Shown here: positions 43,430-55,050 of the stretch, in pieces
Numbering within the stretch: position 1 is the stretch's first letter
Layout of the letters: each line of letters begins with the position of its first letter
NCBI GenBank assembly: GCA_946122785.1
Contig: CAMGYJ010000009.1
Location: 8,338,937-8,402,936 of the forward strand
Length of the DNA stretch: 64,000 nt
From: Linum tenue
Lineage: Eukaryota; Streptophyta; Magnoliopsida; Malpighiales; Linaceae
Reading direction: 5' to 3'
Notes under the pieces: model-generated
Told to the model about the DNA's origin: nothing
The model's database searches: none
The model's input: only the letters and a program-made list of their open reading frames with translations
Translations under genes and position numbers: made by a program

Positions 43430-46400
43430 CCTCTATTAATTTGCAATCTTGAGTAGCTCCTTGATCCTCTCAAACTTCTCACGGGTGACCGCCTTTGTCA
43501 TGTTATCTACTGGTTGATCATTGGTGTTGATAAATTCCATCACGATTAATCATTCGTTGACCCAGTATTCACCTGCTTCGATCTGCCTATTGAAAATGTC
43601 GTATTTTACTCTAATTATGGTTAATAATTTATTCAGTAATTATATATATTATATCTTATTATATTTTATTTAATAAGATTATATTACTATATTATTATTA
43701 TTTATCTTATTTCCTTCACTTTCCTTCATTTTCATTCACTTTCTCTATCTTTTCCCCCTTCTTTCCTTTTCTTCCCACGTGAGAGTGGCAAAAGCCACCC
43801 TTCCCTTCTGCTTTCCCCCTCTTTCTTTTATTTTCACTCATATGCATAAATATATGCATGCACATGCAAATCCCTTTCCCCCTACATTTTTTCTATATAA
43901 CTCATTCACTCCTTTATTTTCCATTACGTACCAACACTTTCTCATACATTCTCATACATACTTGAACTTTCCCATATACAATAATTGGTGAGGAATATTG
44001 GTGTATGATGGAGAATGTTAAGGTATAGCGGAGAATATTAAGGTATAGCGGAGAATGTTGGTGAATGTTAACGTAAGTCGAGGAATTCAACTACGACTTT
44101 TTCCTATAAATAGGAAGCACCCCTCCCCCTTTTTCAAAACAACAAGACACACACACCCAACATAAGTCGCTTACGACTACTTCACACAACACAACTCACA
44201 CACAATACACACTCTCTCTAATTTCTCTCTCTAAAACGTTGTCTCTCTCCTCTCAATCTCCCAAAACATGTTAAATCTCTAAACACTCAATACACCCTCA
44301 ATTTGGCGGACTAAGCCATGGAATCGTGGATAGTCTCCACCGGGCGGTACTAAATAGGTGACGACGCTCAACTATGACTGTGGGATCGAACCAGGTCTAA
44401 CGTCATCGTATTTATTTTGTTCCATTCAGGTTACTAATTTGAGCGTCGGATGAGGTTCCAACCAGGACCCCCCCCCCCCCCCGGTTGGGACCTTTTTTCC
44501 AGGTATTCGCACGGAACTGGAGGTGGTTAAAGGCTTTGAGAAATCAGCGCTCTCCGGACCTTAAACATATTGAAGCAGACTGCTCTAAGCTTGGTATCAA
44601 CAGTTTCGATCTTGCGCGAAATACTTGATTTTTGTGTCATGGTTATGCGCCTATGCCTGACATGTTGTCACAGTGGATAATGTTTAGACCATTTTCACTT
44701 TGCTGCAAATAAGAAATTAATCTTTTTAGCCATACCGCTTCGCATGTTGCATCTGTAGCTGCAATATATTCTGCTTTCGCTGAAGATAAAGGCAAGTATT
44801 CTGCTTCTTTGAACTTCAGGAAATGGGTTTTTGAACCCAGACATAATATATACCCCGATGTGCTTTTTCAATCATCTAGTGATCCTGCCTAGTCACTATC
44901 GGTAAATCCAGTCAATTTTTTTTTTTTTTTTTTGCTTCTTTCTTGTAGTTAGGCCCAATCTCTTTGAAATCCATTTTGCTAAAAATATTGATCAATTATG
45001 TAGTTCCAAACTCTCGGTGCTTACTTCAACCCGTACAAAGCCTTTCAGAAATGATAGACTTTGTATTCTTATTCTTTCGTCTCATGGCCTCGTGGACCGT
45101 GGTTGTTCCACAAAGACTTCTTCTTCCAGTTATCCATTTTAAAATGCTATTTTGACATCAAACTGGAATACTGGTAACTCCGATTGAGCACCTAGAGCAA
45201 GAACTATTCTGATGGTCTCCATCCTTGCTATTGGTGCATAAGTCTCGTAAAAATCAATACCAAGCTGTTGTGAATTGTCATTTGCCACCATTCGAGCTTT
45301 GTACTTCTTGATAGAACCATCTTCATTGAATTTGATCTTATAGATCCATTTGAGACCTATAAGGCTATAACCGGCTTGTCCTACAATAGATCAACAAGCT
45401 CTCATGTCTTGTTTTTCTCGATCATGGAGATTTATGCATCTATTGCCTCGTTCCAAACTTCATCTTTGGTTGCTTCTTCAAAGACTTGAGGTTCACAAGA
45501 AAAATATGCAACATGACTTGTTTCATTAATTTCTTGTAAAGACCTTGTTTTTAACGGAGGTGAATCTGATTTTGTTACGACGTCTCTGAAGTTGTCTCCT
45601 TCTAGGCTAGGTGCATAATTTATTTATGGACTTGCAACTGGATGTGGTTGGTTGCTGGTGTCTTCTGGAGTTGGTAAATCCTTCAGTGTTTCATAAGTTG
45701 GTAAGTGATTGTAAAGACGATAGCCTTTGGATTCATCACTGTAGCTAGTGAAGATCAACTTCTCTCCCTTCTGGTCAAATTTATCTCTGTTTGGGGTAGA
45801 GATATGTGCATAAGCTATACACCCAAAGACTTTTGGGTGATCTACCTGTGGCCTCCTGTGGTGACATGCATGTACCAGTGTCTTGTTCCGAGATGCTTTG
45901 GTTGGTGATCTATTGAGAATGTAAATTGTTGTATTGACCGCTTCTGGCCACAAGTTGTTGGGAAGATTTTTGGCTTTGAGCATACTTCTCGCCATCACAA
46001 TCGTGCAATTTTTCTGTTCTGCCACGCCATTTTGTTGTGGTGTGTAATTGACAATCAGCTGCCTTTTGATTCCATTATTGCGGCAATACTCCATGAACGG
46101 AGTATAAATAAATTCTCCTCCGAGATCTATTTGGAGAGTTTTGATTTGATGGTTGTTTTCCTTCTCAGCTATTGCTTAGAATTGAAGGAACTTGGGGAAA
46201 GCTTCTAACTTTTACTCCAGAAAGAATACCCACATCATTCTAGTGAAGTCATCTACAAATAGTAGAAAATATCTTTTACCGCTGAGTGATTGTGTTCTGA
46301 TTGGACCACATGTATCTGCATGTACCAACTCCAGTGGCGCTTTCGCTCTCCAAGATGTCTTTGGAAATGGTAAGCGATGCATTTTGCCATATTCTGTTGA

Positions 46401-47860
46401 TCTAGGGAACTACAACCACCATATTTTTCTGTCTAAAAAATTTGAGACCTCTGAAGTTGAGATGACTATATCGGAGATGCCATAGGAAAGAGTGATCCAG
46501 ATTTTCACTCTTGAATGCTACTTCACCATTTTGTGACATAGCAAGAGAAAAAATTATGTTGGAAGTCATCGGGACTTTGGCCACCATGAAATTGTCAGCT
46601 TTGTTGATAATCTTGCACATGCCATTATCAAACAATAGCTTGTAATTTTTTAGTTGTCCCACGCTAAGTAGATTAAGAGTTAGCTCCGGAATATACAAAA
46701 AGTCTCGTATGAGAGTTTTGCTACCTTCTTCTGGCATACAACAACTGTGCATTTTCCTTCCACTTCTAACTTCTTTCCATCTCCTAACTTGACTTGATAG
46801 CGGTATTTGTCATTGATGTCGGTGAAGGACTCCAGATCTCCAGTCATGTGGTTACTGCAACCACTATCTACCATCCAGGAAAGCAGGGACTTTTGCTCGC
46901 TATACAAGCATGATAAGGCCACCATATTGCTTTCTTCATTTTTGGTGTTGCTTAACTTGCCTTTTTCTTGCTTATTTGGAATCAACAATCTATTTGGGAG
47001 TTGTTTTGAATTTGGCACTTGTTGCACTTGAATCTGCAGTCTTTTGTTACATGACCCACCTTTTTGCAAATTATGCAACTCGAGCAGGTGTAGCCCGCTA
47101 CTTGATGTTGATAATTTTGTCTCTTATTTTCTCTGTAATTTTATCTTACTCTTCCTTTCCATTGTGAGTTTTCCCCTATCCGACCTTGATCCGATTTGAC
47201 AGATTTACTTTCCATCATGTTGACTTTTGACTGGAAAGCTTGCTCCAATGGTGGTTTGGTGAAACGACTCATTCTTTGCTCGTGTGCTACAAGTGAGCCC
47301 ATCAACTTACTCATTTGTAGTTTTGCCAGATCTTTGGTTTCTTCTATGACAACAACAATATGTTCAAACTGTGATGATAGGTTGCGGAGAATTCTCTCCA
47401 CGACCTTCCTTTCTTCCATGACGTCACCAGTGGCTTTGATCTGGTTGACTGTCACTACAACACGCGAGTGGAAGTCTTTGATGGTGTCAATTTCCTTCAT
47501 CATCAAGTTGTCGAACTGACGCCATAAACTTTGACGCCTGATGGAGATCGTCTTCTCAAAACCTTGAAATTGTTCTCACAAGATATCTCAATCTACTTTG
47601 TCCTTTTTGATGCCATAGATTCTTGGGTAAATGGATTTGCTCAGTGCTTGCTGAATAATTCTCAAGGTGCTAGCATTTTTGCTTGTTACTCTCCTTGTAC
47701 TCTTTTGTCTGCTTGCCTGGCTGTTTCTTGGAGTATTTATCCTCGTCTTGTGGATCTTCATAGCCTTCTTGAGCGATATCGCAGATATCTTAAGAGATGA
47801 AAATCGGCTCCATTTGGGCACTCCAGTACTCGTACAATTCTCCATCAAATTGAGATTAGT
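43430..47860 (-). pseudogene. Copia gag-pol remnants, many frame breaks
   Basis: Gag pieces at 47860-47141: LRIIQQALSKSIYPRI, then KDFHSRVVVTVNQIKATGDV, VERILRNLSSQFEHIV. Protease at about 46990-46700: WMVDSGCSNHMTGD. GAG-pre-integrase at about 46600-46430: LWHLRYSHLNFRGLKFF. Integrase core at 46094-45624: GIKRQLIVNYTPQQNGVAEQ, NNLWPEAVNTTIYILNRSPT, VFGCIAYAH. Reverse transcriptase start at about 45400-45130: LKWIYKIKFNEDGSIKKYKA, then VFQFDVKIAF. The middle of reverse transcriptase is missing. RNase H at about 44970-44620 (KSTSGYILCLGS, LSSAKAEYIAAT) and 43600-43436 (VMEFINTNDQPVDN, REKFERIKELLKIAN). Several in-frame stops and shifts show it is dead. Confidence 0.85.
43598..44602 (+). mobile_element. 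Nested LTR-like insertion inside copia RNase H
   Basis: About 1 kb separates the two halves of the copia RNase H region. It begins TGTCGTATTTTACTCT and ends near GGTATCAACA. It holds a TATA-like CCTATAAATAGGAAGCACC (44101-44120), CT-rich leader-like DNA, a poly-C run (44468-44483) and no ORF, as expected for a solo LTR. A clean target duplication was not found, so the ends may be off by several bases. Confidence 0.55.
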
Positions 47861-48120
47861 TGGTTTGAGAATTACTCTGTGATAACAGGGGATGAAATTG
47901 CTGATAAAATTTGCTATTTTATTGAGTAATGAAAGCGGCAGAAGTTTTTGCTAAACGTTATCCTAAAAATTATTGTATATCGTTCTAACAGAAATCAAAT
48001 TTACTCTCTTACCCTTTTCTCTTTTCTTATATAGTTGGCACCCATAAACACATCATCCATAAAAAACCAAAAAAAAGTATTTGTCCTAAATTAATTGTAA
48101 TTTTTAAAAAAATAATCATC

Positions 48121-48577
48121 AAAACATTTGATTGGACCGAGACTAAAATTTCGTTTGAGCCTGGGCCAAATCGAAGCTTTGACTTCGGTTGACCATGGGC
48201 CAAACGAAAACAAACCTTCGGTTGGGGCCTGGGCCAAACGAAATCTTTGTTTCTTCCGGCGGTTCATCGTCTTTCTTCTGCATATACAGAGACAAGGGAG
48301 GCGGAGCAGGGGTTGGGACTCGGGCGGGCAGAGGGGAGCAAGGCTGGATTTTCACTAGATGGTCGGGATTCGGGAAGGTTGGGCAGGTGATGCTTCCCTC
48401 TCTTCCTCCGGTCTTCTTCTCGGGGAACTCGGGCTGGACTGGTGCGGCGGTGATTGGAGGTGGAAGAGACTAGTGTGGCGGTGGTCGGAGAATGGAGGAG
48501 AAGAGCTGACTGGCGCGACGAAGAGGAGAAAGGCGGCAAGATGCTTACCGGCCAGAGAGAAGAGGACTGGGGATGGA
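48121..48577. other. Intergenic, GC-richer, no supported gene
   Basis: Open frames exist on both strands (48128-48539), but none shows a domain, and they overlap heavily. The left part repeats GGGCCAAA-type motifs (three copies between 48160 and 48240). Confidence 0.35.
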
Positions 48578-49676
48578 GGCAGGACTAGGGGTCAGGGGTG
48601 GGCATCGGTCGATTCGGTCCAAGACCGGACCAAATTATACTCAGATCGTACTAAAATTTCTTCTAAATCAAGGACCAAAGTCGAATCGTTATTACTTCGA
48701 TTCGGTCTGGATCAAATCATATATGGCTCGATTCGTTCTAGACCATACCATTGGACCGATTAATCTTTCATCCGAATAAAAAATTACTCTTAAAGGACAA
48801 CAAGAATTAAAAATGTAACTACATAAAAAGAAAGAAGTAATCAAATTATCCCAATTTAAATACTCCACAATTCTTAAAACCCATATGTTCCAAAATATTA
48901 TGCAAAAAGTTAAACGAGAACTACTTAACTAAAAGACAAAAGTCTTTTTATTCAATCTCAAATGTAGTCTAATTAATTGCCTCTCTAATCTCCATTTTCA
49001 TTTACAGAGTGCACGTTGGACCTCGCAATCTCTAGAATTTCCACTATTCATGAGAAAACTTTTCTTCTGCAATATAAGCACATGATATAAGGCATTAGAA
49101 AGGAGTTTAACAAAGTGACACTTACTCCAAGAACTAGTGCAATAAAACAAATGATTCTTAACCTTGGTAATTTGCAGTGGTGTTGTCAGACTTGGCAGAA
49201 ACCCCTGTGGTGTCATTTATTCGCATATTCTCCATATCTGAAACATTAAACAAGAAAAGAGAACACAATATAAAAACCTAGTTCACAGTGTGTAGGTAAA
49301 GTAAGCAGCTCTCTTGATCGAAGCAACGCGGATGAGAACTCTGATTTGAGGATATGACTATAGGAGCGGGAGCGGCTAGTCAAAGTCAGGGAAAGTCAAT
49401 CATATTTATAGGTAATTAAGTGTCGTGTAGGGTACTAGGCCTTTCAACTCCAGGTTGACTTGCCTTCTCAGAGCCTAATAAAATAGGCAATTAATATAAG
49501 TATGATTCAGTTCGGTCCTTAGTTTGATTTTACAGTTTCGGTCTGGACCAAACCAAAACCGAAAATGTTCCAAATGCAGAAACCAAAGTCGAATTGAAAG
49601 ATAAACAGTTTGATCCGATTCGGTGTGAGAATCAATTCAGTCCGATGTGAATCGAATTGTTGTACATAGGCAGGAC
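48578..49676. mobile_element. hAT-type non-autonomous element with exact 8-bp target copies
   Basis: Element 48586-49668 (1083 bp), bounded by GGCAGGAC at 48578-48585 and again at 49669-49676. It starts TAGGGGTCAGGGGTGGGCAT; the right end is eroded. Both ends carry GATTCGGTC and GGACCAAA-type repeats in inverted order (for example GATTCGGTCCAAGACCGG on the left, TTTCGGTCTGGACCAAACC on the right). The AT-rich centre has no transposase. The subterminal repeats are analogous to those of the MITE at 3502-4209, with a different motif. Confidence 0.8.
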
Positions 49677-50567
49677 AGTAAAGGGCTGACTGGTCTGCTG
49701 TCAGCGGAGAGAACCAGATGGAGGGAAGGTCTTGTTTGGTTGGGTTTTCAATTCCAAAATTGAAAAGGCTAATTATATAGGTTGGGTATCAAAATTACTA
49801 CGACAAATAGTAATTTTAAGACAAGATTCAGCATTAAAAAAAATAGGATGTCTAATCATAAAAGAAGCAATAAAATAAATTGAATGCTTTAGTTGTCATA
49901 CTCATACTGTCATACATACGGAGTGTCCTATAAATTCGAGCGAACATCTTGTACATTACCCCAGACAGACGAGACAATCAAAGATTCGTCGAGAAATGTA
50001 GCCGGCCCACGTTGGAACAGAACGAACAAGGAAGTTATCAACCGTCCATGACCATTTGCCAGTATGAAACTATGAATCCAATGGATACGCAGCAAAATTC
50101 CAAAATTTGAATCCAATGAATACGCAATACGAGATAGTACCAAGAACATACAACCAACGAGGAAGTTCTTTCCTGCCTCCGACACTTACAAAGGACAACC
50201 CCAACCAGCAATGAAAGCAGATCTAGCAGATTGAGTGATTATGAATCTTGATACATTGCAATGATCAAGGGGAAGAACAAAATGAGCCCAAAAAATGGGC
50301 TCCCGGGTGTAGTAACTCTGTTTAAGGGAACGAGAACTATCATCCTCCAGATTATAACATGACAAGTAGATTAAGCACAAAAGTACAGAACTACAGAATG
50401 AAGGTAAACTCTGCAAAGGTTCTTATAACAACAAAACAAGACCCCGGAAGAAAGAAAAAACTAGAAACAAGTTAAATGAAGTACCAACTTGTACGCAAGT
50501 CATCATCAGGGGACCTGTTGCAACTTTGAGGAGGGAGCAGAAGTGTGTTCCTTCATAATGTGGCTTC
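49677..50567. other. 3' flank of the CAND/GOST-type gene
   Basis: The first part is AT-rich spacer. From about 50150 to 50567 it is probably the 3' UTR of the minus-strand receptor gene. The ORFs at 49928-50416 (minus) have no domain. Confidence 0.45.
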
Positions 50568-51905
50568 TCAGAGCTCAAATTCTTCATCCTTCAAGGCCAT
50601 CTCAGCTGCCTCTTCTTCTTCTTCATCAATCACAAAGTACTCATTCTTCTCCAACGGCCTAAACATGTAGAACATCACTCCATAAAACAGCAAACTTGCT
50701 GCTTCCTCTGCAGCACTGCTCACCCATTGATACTTATATGCTGCAATGGTCTTCAGGGCAAACACTACAATTCTTGTGAAGTACAGGTACCCGATAACAA
50801 GGATGTAAAACTGCCTAAACAACTGCAATTTCGCTAGATTCCTCGCTGCTTTGCCGTCAGTCTTGGACGTCTCCCTCAACGAACGAATCGACCACACAAT
50901 TGGGAAGATTATGGCACAGCAGCAGATTATATCCACCAGCAAGAACACCTGATTCCAGGTCACCCAATCCCTAATGAACGGCCCTGTCTCGCCAATCACC
51001 ACAGAAGCCACATTTGCCAATACTTGCAAAGGGATCACAATCATCAACACCTTCTTCTCCTTCTCTTGCAAAAAGGGCTTCAAGAACGACCACCCAGTGC
51101 CAATCAACACTATGACAGTGAAGAGCAACACAACACGAAGAAACTGGAAGAAATAAAACAACACATCCCACCCATGTGGGGTGCCAGTGACCTTCACGTA
51201 ATGCTTGTCCACCGCGGCACAGATCAAGTTAAGAGCTTTCATCAGAAGCAGTCCAGCCATCAACAGATGGATCCGGTGCACAGATCTCTTGTTCGTAAGG
51301 CACAGGTAGATCCAGAAACCCATAAACACGAGGTAAGCAGTGGAGTATACGGTATACAGAGAAGGCAATTGTGTTTGCCCAGCGGAGAGGAAATCCTTGG
51401 ACCCATCCGAATCGACGTTATAGACATCAGTGCGAACATTCATGGAGACCTTCGTCTCCGGGGCACAGTTGGCGAAGAAGAGAGAGTACTCATTCGGGTG
51501 AGGGATGGGGTAGGATTGGTTGAAGGAAGAGAGCGGCGGCGGTGAAAGGTCGCGAAAGCTGAACAGATTGAGGACGTATTTGGATCCGAGGACGCAGAAA
51601 TTAGGGTTTTGCTGCATCTCGAGCAAGACCTGCAACAGAGACTCCTCGGAGAGGAGGAAGAAGCCCAAACCTGAAGGGTCCGGATTGGGAGCGTTGATTG
51701 AGGAAGAGACGGAGACGCCGGATACTGAGATCGTGACGTGGCCGGTGTGAGTGAATCCGAACTTCTCGAAGAGAATCATCGGCCTGGGGTCGTTGGAAAT
51801 CCTTAGGGTTTTGATCTCGGCGGAGGCGGTGGCGATGAGGGATGCGACGGCGACAGCCGCGGCCAGGGCGAGGAGGGACGGACGAATTGCCGGCGGCTTC
51901 GTCAT
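50568..51905 (-). CDS. Seven-TM GOST-type protein (GPR107/LUSTR family, CAND6/7-like)
   Basis: Single-exon gene, 445 aa from ATG 51905 (MTKPPAIRPSLLALAAAVAV), which starts with a signal peptide cut near ATASAEIKTL. In-frame ATGs upstream (52118) would put 71 extra residues before this signal peptide, so the inner ATG was preferred. A lumenal domain follows (about 30-210: FEKFGFTHTGHVTISVSGV, FANCAPETKVSMNV). The seven helices begin at LPSLYTVYSTAYLVFMGFWI and include IHLLMAGLLLMKALNLIC and VLFYFFQFLRVVLLFTVIVL; the family's GWSFLKPFL motif is present. The cytosolic tail is very acidic. GOST proteins act in Golgi/endosomal trafficking; the Arabidopsis relatives are listed as candidate GPCRs (CAND6 At3g09570, CAND7 At5g18520, from memory). 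True GPCR signalling is not shown by sequence. Confidence 0.92.
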   Translation of the reverse strand: MTKPPAIRPSLLALAAAVAVASLIATASAEIKTLRISNDPRPMILFEKFGFTHTGHVTISVSGVSVSSSINAPNPDPSGLGFFLLSEESLLQVLLEMQQNPNFCVLGSKYVLNLFSFRDLSPPPLSSFNQSYPIPHPNEYSLFFANCAPETKVSMNVRTDVYNVDSDGSKDFLSAGQTQLPSLYTVYSTAYLVFMGFWIYLCLTNKRSVHRIHLLMAGLLLMKALNLICAAVDKHYVKVTGTPHGWDVLFYFFQFLRVVLLFTVIVLIGTGWSFLKPFLQEKEKKVLMIVIPLQVLANVASVVIGETGPFIRDWVTWNQVFLLVDIICCCAIIFPIVWSIRSLRETSKTDGKAARNLAKLQLFRQFYILVIGYLYFTRIVVFALKTIAAYKYQWVSSAAEEAASLLFYGVMFYMFRPLEKNEYFVIDEEEEEAAEMALKDEEFEL

Positions 51906-52329
51906 CTTCGCTACGGTGAAAGAGAGGATTGAGCGGGGGGAAAAGGTGGAGTGGAATGGAAGTCTCGTGATGAAAACGGGGAATGGAAACTTCCCTCGGT
52001 TGCTCAGAGAGTCAGATGAGAATGAGATCTCGCGCCCGGTGATTTGGTGAGGTGTGGGGATTGAAGCGACGTCGCATCGCGTTGCAATGGCGATCTGCGT
52101 ACACATTTTTTGTGCCATAGCGTTGACGTACGGTCACCGGCTGTGACGAGGAGGCCGAGGGAAGGCCCAAGTATCCTGGTGGCCCAATCAAAGCCTGGTC
52201 CCGGATCCGAAGTTAGCTGGAGGCTTGAGCCCGATCTCTAGAGGAGAAACAAAATGAAGCTCTGCTCCACAGCACAGAGGCCCGGTCCTCCTTTTTTTCC
52301 GCTAATAAGTCACTCATTAAGGACTAATT
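51906..52329. other. Promoter and leader of the CAND/GOST-type gene
   Basis: GC-rich leader to about 52120, with an in-frame upstream ATG at 52118. The rest is upstream DNA. No other gene. Confidence 0.45.
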
Positions 52330-55050
52330 GTGTTCAGTCATATCATACATGCACAAGTCAATAGCATACCACACAAGAGTGAGTTCCTCATAACTTATAA
52401 TGGTATTAAGCACAAAATCAAGAAATCAGAGATTCGAAAATAGAATTTCATAAGCAAAAATATATCATTTAATCATCGAAAGTAATACCCAAAGTATCAT
52501 ACAATTCACACCCTAAACAATAAGAAAACTTTCGCTAGCCATAAGAGAGAGGGACAATACAACAATCAATTATGAAGGCAACTCCATTGATCATGACTCA
52601 ATCAATTCTGATTAATGTCTCAATTGAATAAATCGAATCAATCATTCACAAATTGGGTTCATGCAACCATTCCTAACATACAAAACTATGGATTTTCATA
52701 CCCAGATGAAAAGGAAGTTTACTCCACGGAGAGAAGATAAAAACACCAAGTTTGGAAGAGAAATCATCATGAGAGGAATGAAAATCTGCTCCATACTGGA
52801 AATCGACGCTACGAGGGTGAAAGATCAAGCTCCAATGTCCTTAGATCGCTTCAATTTGCTCCCAAGGTTGTTCTTCGTCACTTTCTCTCTCTAGGATTCT
52901 TCCTCTCTCTTTAGAACTTGAAAAACCGGAATTACGAACCAACTTCCTCCAGGTGTAGATTAGAAGACCCGACGCCGCGATCCACGGTCAGAATCCACGA
53001 TCATGGATTTGGGGTTCAGACCATGGATTTCCAAAACGTTGTGTGGTGGTTAGTGGCTCACGAACCATAATCCACCTGAAATCCCCGATCGTGGAATTGA
53101 GACACCAGACCAGGGAATGTCCCTGGATAGGAACCACGGTTGAAACGTGGAATCCACAGTTGTGGAATTGAGGCACCAGACCGTGGGTTATGCTGCTTTT
53201 GCCTCCGGTTTTCGTCTGCTCTCCAGTTGCATCCAGACTTGCTCCTCAGCCTCCATTTACGTGCAAGGACCTAAAACATCATCAAAAAGCACTAACTAGC
53301 ATAAAATGGACCAATAAGCAATCAAAGGCTAAACCAAGCTGTCGAGAATTGTTGGAAAAAAACATGTGTGAATATGGTGTTATCACAAATATAGGACCAT
53401 GAGAACACTATAATTTGTGTTATTAGTGATCCTTCGTGCATGAATATCGATAAATGGTCTAGGGGATGATAAGAATGGCCTCCCAAATAGGATATAGGAG
53501 TTTATATCTCTATCCATGTCAAGTACTAGAAAGTCAAGAGAGAATAAAAAGGGTCCAATCTCGAGTGGCACATCCTTGACCATGCCTCTAGGGTATGCAA
53601 CAAACAATATTGCCAACTTGCTTGTTTTGCATGGCTATTTCCTGTGAGCCTTGTAGCTTAAAATAAATGTCATGGATTAGTAAACTTTTGTAGCACTAGC
53701 AGATGCATGTGGGCAAGTATGTTCTCTAATCTAAGCTTTTGAGCATGTGGCTTTTCTTTAAGAATCTTTCCATAGACCGCGTAGGATTAGCAATCTCAAC
53801 GATGGCCTTTAGACTAGGTGCAATAGCTTCTTGATGTAGCAACAAGTGATAAATCCTAGGAGTTCATCGGGTCGTATTCCACGAGGTCTTTTGATAGTAG
53901 CTACTCAAACCTACCCTAATATTTTCGAATGTTGATGCAAAGAAATGTAAAACTAGTGGTAAGGTGCCCTTGAATTCGAGATCTTAAGCTACTATGAAAG
54001 AAAAGGACCAGCAATGTAAGAAAGCAAACAAAACAAGTAAAAAGATTTTTTAGGTAGTGTTATCTAGATGATCATGCATACTAACTCATCAAGAAGATGC
54101 TTCTATGAATAATCTATTATGATGTCATATCTCTTCCTCTAAGTCCACTCTCTACCCATGCATGCGCCTCTTGCAATAGATATTTGACTAAATAATGCGT
54201 GCTTTCACTTCATGCAATCACATAATCAATGAAGAACAAGGAAGTTAGGATAGCCCATGATTAAGTGTGCGCCTCTATGAGCCATAATCGATGGTCTCTA
54301 AGTGCGTTCATTGTTGTTAGCTCCATGGGATATGGATTGAATCCACATTAGCGTATGTACTCTTGAAAGTCCCCTAATGCTACGTACTCCACTTCCTTAA
54401 TCTTCTCTAGCAACATCTTTCACCTTGTACATGCTATCTTGAGTGCCATTTGTGCTAGCTTCAAATTCGGAGTTTTTGGAGGTTCTTTCAACTTGTCTTT
54501 TCATTACAGGTCTTCTTCGTGATGATGATATGTTGCATGTAAGGAATCCTCATATAGGTTGACACAGAGTGCTCTCTGCCATCTTGATCTCAATTTTTAT
54601 ATCCTCCATGTCAGTTAGTCTCATATTCTCATAGAGTGGAAGTGATAGGATGTTATGTTGATACTAGAATCCACCATTTCTTGCTCTAGATAATGATTAT
54701 CTAGGAGACAAATGATTGTTCAATGACCATGATCCTCATTCTATTCGTATACTCGAATGATTTCGTTATGTCCATTAGGAGTTTGAGTTGATGATGTTCT
54801 TCCTAATCCTCTAATTATCCAGAACTTGTTGAACTTCTCCCTTGGGCTCTCCATAGTAGTAATGATCTCCAAAAGTGGCATGACACTCTTTTGTCCTCCC
54901 AAAGCATCTATAAATTTCAGCACCATTATAGGGTATCGAGATGCTTCTTCATGGATGACCATCTCCTTCGCCGAGGTTGTGCCATCGTCTTTTCCTCCTT
55001 TTTGATGAGTTGTCTCCATTGCATGGGTTTGGGCAGGCATCAATAGCGCC
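52330..55050 (-). mobile_element. Decayed Ty3/gypsy (Athila-like) remnants
   Basis: The only clear coding trace is at 53616-53383 (minus), the C-terminal part of a gypsy aspartic protease: RGMVKDVPLEIGPFLFSLDF, LVLDMDRD, ILFGRPFLSSPRPFIDI. An open frame at 55043-54741 (minus, 100 codons) may be gag-derived but has no firm signature. The phrase GGAGTTCATCGGGTCGTATT near 53859 recurs in plant gypsy elements as I remember them. LTRs and limits were not identified. Confidence 0.5.
52990..53190 (+). repeat. Three imperfect direct repeats
   Basis: Units starting at about 52992, 53080 and 53151 share AATCC-CGAT-TGGA-TTG followed by CACCAGACC-GG (examples: AATCCCCGATCGTGGAATTG and AATCCACAGTTGTGGAATTG). 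Spacing is about 88 and 71 bp. Each unit contains a short inverted piece (CCACGATCATGG). They belong to the gypsy-remnant region. Confidence 0.7.

Larger units (their letters stand above)
43140..48120 (-). mobile_element. Broken Ty1/copia retrotransposon with nested insertion
   Basis: Read on the minus strand, gag, zinc knuckle and protease, integrase, reverse transcriptase and RNase H remnants appear in copia order from about 47860 down to 43430. The RNase H part is interrupted by about 1 kb of other DNA (43598-44602). A degenerate primer site (minus: CTGTTATCACAGAG, about 47873-47886) lies next to a presumed 5' LTR (about 47887-48120) containing a TATA-like CTATATAAGAAAAG. The 3' LTR would lie below 43430, but I could not align the two. 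Outer limits are approximate. Confidence 0.75.

Noticed and set aside
51906..52118. 71-residue extension of the CAND/GOST-type protein
   Set aside because: It would bury the signal peptide inside the protein. Family members start just before the signal peptide, so the ATG at 51905 was chosen.
54741..55043. 100-codon minus ORF as a stand-alone gene
   Set aside because: No recognised domain, and it lies within gypsy debris. At most it is a gag remnant.
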